NCBI RefSeq assembly: GCF_010500925.1
Contig: NZ_QVMG01000003.1
Span: 62,001 to 126,000, forward strand
Origin: Parabacteroides sp. 52
GTDB lineage: Bacteria > Bacteroidota > Bacteroidia > Bacteroidales > Tannerellaceae
DNA length: 64,000 bases
Direction: 5' to 3'
Made by a program: the position numbers and the translations under genes. Below are positions 63,034 through 64,000 of this stretch, in pieces; positions within the stretch are counted from its first letter, which is position 1, and the number at the start of each line of letters is the position of its first letter. The notes below the pieces were generated by a model. That model did not search any database. It saw only the letters and a list, made by a program, of their open reading frames with translations, and was not told where the DNA came from.

Positions 63034-63243
63034 GGCTCCTCTTCTTGGATAAGAAGAGGGGGACCACTGCTCGCAGTGGTGGAGCAGTTTGAATTCTTTA
63101 TAAATGTATATACCTATTTTAGAGTAACTATTTATAGCCACTTCTCTATTGCATATCTATTTGATATTCAGCGCAAATACATCAAACTGCTCCACCACCG
63201 GCTACGCCGGCGGTCCCCCTCTTCTTCTCCAAGAAGAGGAGCC
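63034..63243. repeat. Large inverted repeat with nested palindromes (REP-like)
   Basis: The left arm (63034-63092) begins GGCTCCTCTTCTT and ends GGAGCAGTTTGA; the right arm (63182-63243) begins TCAAACTGCTCC and ends AAGAAGAGGAGCC. Each arm holds two palindromes: CTCTTCTT/AAGAAGAG, and CCACTGC-TC-GCAGTGG on the left against CCGGC-TAC-GCCGG on the right. The inner palindromes differ in sequence but keep their symmetry. Confidence 0.8.
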
Positions 63244-63270
63244 AAGATAGTGTCAGTCAACACCTTATTC

Positions 63271-63390
63271 CCCATTCTCCATTCTCTATTCTCCATACTC
63301 CATCCTCCATCCTCCATTTGTCATTTTCATTTGTCATTTTCAATTCTCCATTTTGCTTCACGCTTCGCTAAGCGATCTGCGATTCAATTT
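63271..63390. repeat. Pyrimidine-rich simple-sequence tract
   Basis: Short repeats of CCATTCTC, TCCATCC and TCATTTTCA type, changing to a small hairpin (CGCTT-CGCT-AAGCG) and TCAATTTTCAATTT. No coding frame with any support. Related sequence occurs at 6541-6609. Confidence 0.55.
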
Positions 63391-63505
63391 TCAATTTACA
63401 TACAGATAACGCCTCTTTCAGGCATAAAGAGTTAGAAAGCGGAGGGGTGCATCAACTCTTTGTTTCAAATCTTTTCATTAACTTGCAGCCAAATTAAAAA
63501 AAAGG

Positions 63506-63928
63506 ATGGATAGAGAGTTCAGATCTGCGGTGGGATGGTGGTATCACCTACTTATTTTTATGGTTATGATGGGGTGTGTCACTGCTTTTTTAAGTACCCA
63601 TATAGGGGCTATGATTGGTATGTTAGGAGTAGTCCTGTTGACATTGCATGTCTTTTTACATACGTATTATCGCGTGACCGCCGAAGGATTGTTGATTCTT
63701 CATTGCAGTATATTTCCGGAAAAGAAAATTGCCATAAGCGAAATAGAAGCCTTGGAAACCACTATGATGCCGGTATTTAGCTATGCCCTTTCCCTGGACA
63801 GGATCATGATCTGGTCCAATGGTAAACAGTGGATGATGATTTCCCCCAAAAACAAGAAAGAGTTTGTCAAACTATTGCGGGAAATGAATCCGGATATAAT
63901 CATCAAAAAAGAAAATTCCTTTTTATGA
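63506..63928 (+). CDS. PH-domain membrane protein
   Basis: The 140-residue protein has two N-terminal membrane helices (HLLIFMVMMGCVTAFL and MIGMLGVVLLTLHVFLH) and a bacterial PH-like domain ('YYRVTAEGLLILHCSIFPEKKIAISEI', 'LSLDRIMIWSNGKQWMMISP', 'KEFVKLLREMNPDI'). Proteins of this kind are small inner-membrane proteins of unknown role. The stop codon overlaps the next start (ATGA). Confidence 0.82.
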   Translation: MDREFRSAVGWWYHLLIFMVMMGCVTAFLSTHIGAMIGMLGVVLLTLHVFLHTYYRVTAEGLLILHCSIFPEKKIAISEIEALETTMMPVFSYALSLDRIMIWSNGKQWMMISPKNKKEFVKLLREMNPDIIIKKENSFL

Positions 63929-64000
63929 GAGCACCTTATGGAATTGTCACGTCGAAAACAGGAAGAATCACGTTCTTTGTTGTTCTGATTCTTTATGTCG
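63925..64000 (+). CDS. Start of a membrane protein (partial, cut by the right edge)
   Basis: The ATG overlaps the preceding stop codon as ATGA and the frame stays open to the end: MRAPYGIVTSKTGRITFFVV followed by LILYV. Positive residues followed by a hydrophobic run suggest a membrane-inserted protein. Twenty-five codons are not enough to name it. Translational coupling with the PH-domain gene suggests a shared role. Confidence 0.65.
   Translation, partial: MRAPYGIVTSKTGRITFFVVLILYV

Noticed and set aside
62580-63141. Proteins from the repeat mosaic before the PUL
   Set aside because: The frames consist of repeats and inverted repeats with no domain, signal or conserved start.
63506-64000. 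Mobile-element boundary at the right edge
   Set aside because: The PH-domain gene and its overlapping partner look like an ordinary chromosomal operon, and no terminal repeats or transposase are seen.

Overview
The window is one stretch of a Bacteroidales chromosome, most likely Parabacteroides or a close relative. The evidence is a SusC/SusD pair in a polysaccharide-utilisation locus, an oversized signal peptidase I, a Bacteroidota-type LptD and LptF/G-type permease, DUF2851 and DUF1343 proteins, tRNA genes without an encoded CCA, and many promoters of the Bacteroidota form (-7 box TAnnTTTG, sometimes with a -33 TTTG about 19-20 bp upstream). The genus is an inference. No phage, IS element, transposase, rRNA operon or CRISPR array was seen.

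Layout. 0-0.2 kb: tail of an AraC-type regulator. 0.6-7.7 kb: a DUF1343/NamZ-like muramidase, an HD phosphohydrolase, LptD, uracil-DNA glycosylase and asparagine synthetase A. 7.8-9 kb: tRNA-Arg(CCG), a DoxX protein and two identical tRNA-Val(TAC) genes. 9.1-14.7 kb: TcdA, a LolD-like ATPase, a sodium:neurotransmitter-symporter family transporter, a helix-hairpin-helix protein, CysS and a hotdog thioesterase. 14.7-22.6 kb: an Ig-like lipoprotein and DUF2851 protein face a dapB-lepB-lepB paralogue-WbqC operon, followed by a PAP2 phosphatase. 22.7-32.8 kb: an S41 lipoprotein with a Na/Pi transporter, a nucleoside kinase, a metallophosphoesterase, an M15 peptidase, and FluC translationally coupled to an SLC12-like transporter. 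32.9-47 kb: tRNA-Met, envelope and housekeeping genes (LptF/G-like permease, RibBA, aminotransferase, GH16, TPM/LemA pair, K/H antiporter, a cysteine-less TlpA-like lipoprotein, GreA, HIT) and a PadR-PspC operon. 47.3-49.1 kb: a long-chain acyl-CoA synthetase.

49.2-62.4 kb is a polysaccharide-utilisation locus read on the minus strand: GH2, a macroglobulin/plug protein, SusC, SusD, a heparinase II/III-fold lyase and a GH88 unsaturated-uronyl hydrolase. The set implies uptake by SusCD, cleavage of a uronic-acid polymer by beta-elimination, removal of the unsaturated uronate by GH88 and removal of another sugar by GH2. There is no sulfatase and no regulator inside the locus, but the two promoters (before GH2 and before susC) share a pair of direct repeats spaced 22 bp apart, which suggests one AraC-type/HTCS regulator encoded elsewhere.

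The most unusual structure is a family of four intergenic arrays (near 2.1, 28.8, 41.3 and 62.8 kb). All have a 22-bp period and the same geometry, TCGGCA-N4-TGCCGA-N6. In three of them the outermost N6 segments differ between loci but pair with each other across the array, as though a long hairpin were being conserved. The last kilobase before the right edge (62.5-63.4 kb) is a mosaic of four further repeat classes. Other points of note are a signal peptidase paralogue with both catalytic residues replaced, an orphan promoter-terminator unit that looks like a small RNA gene, and a hairpin-T-run between the greA promoter and greA.
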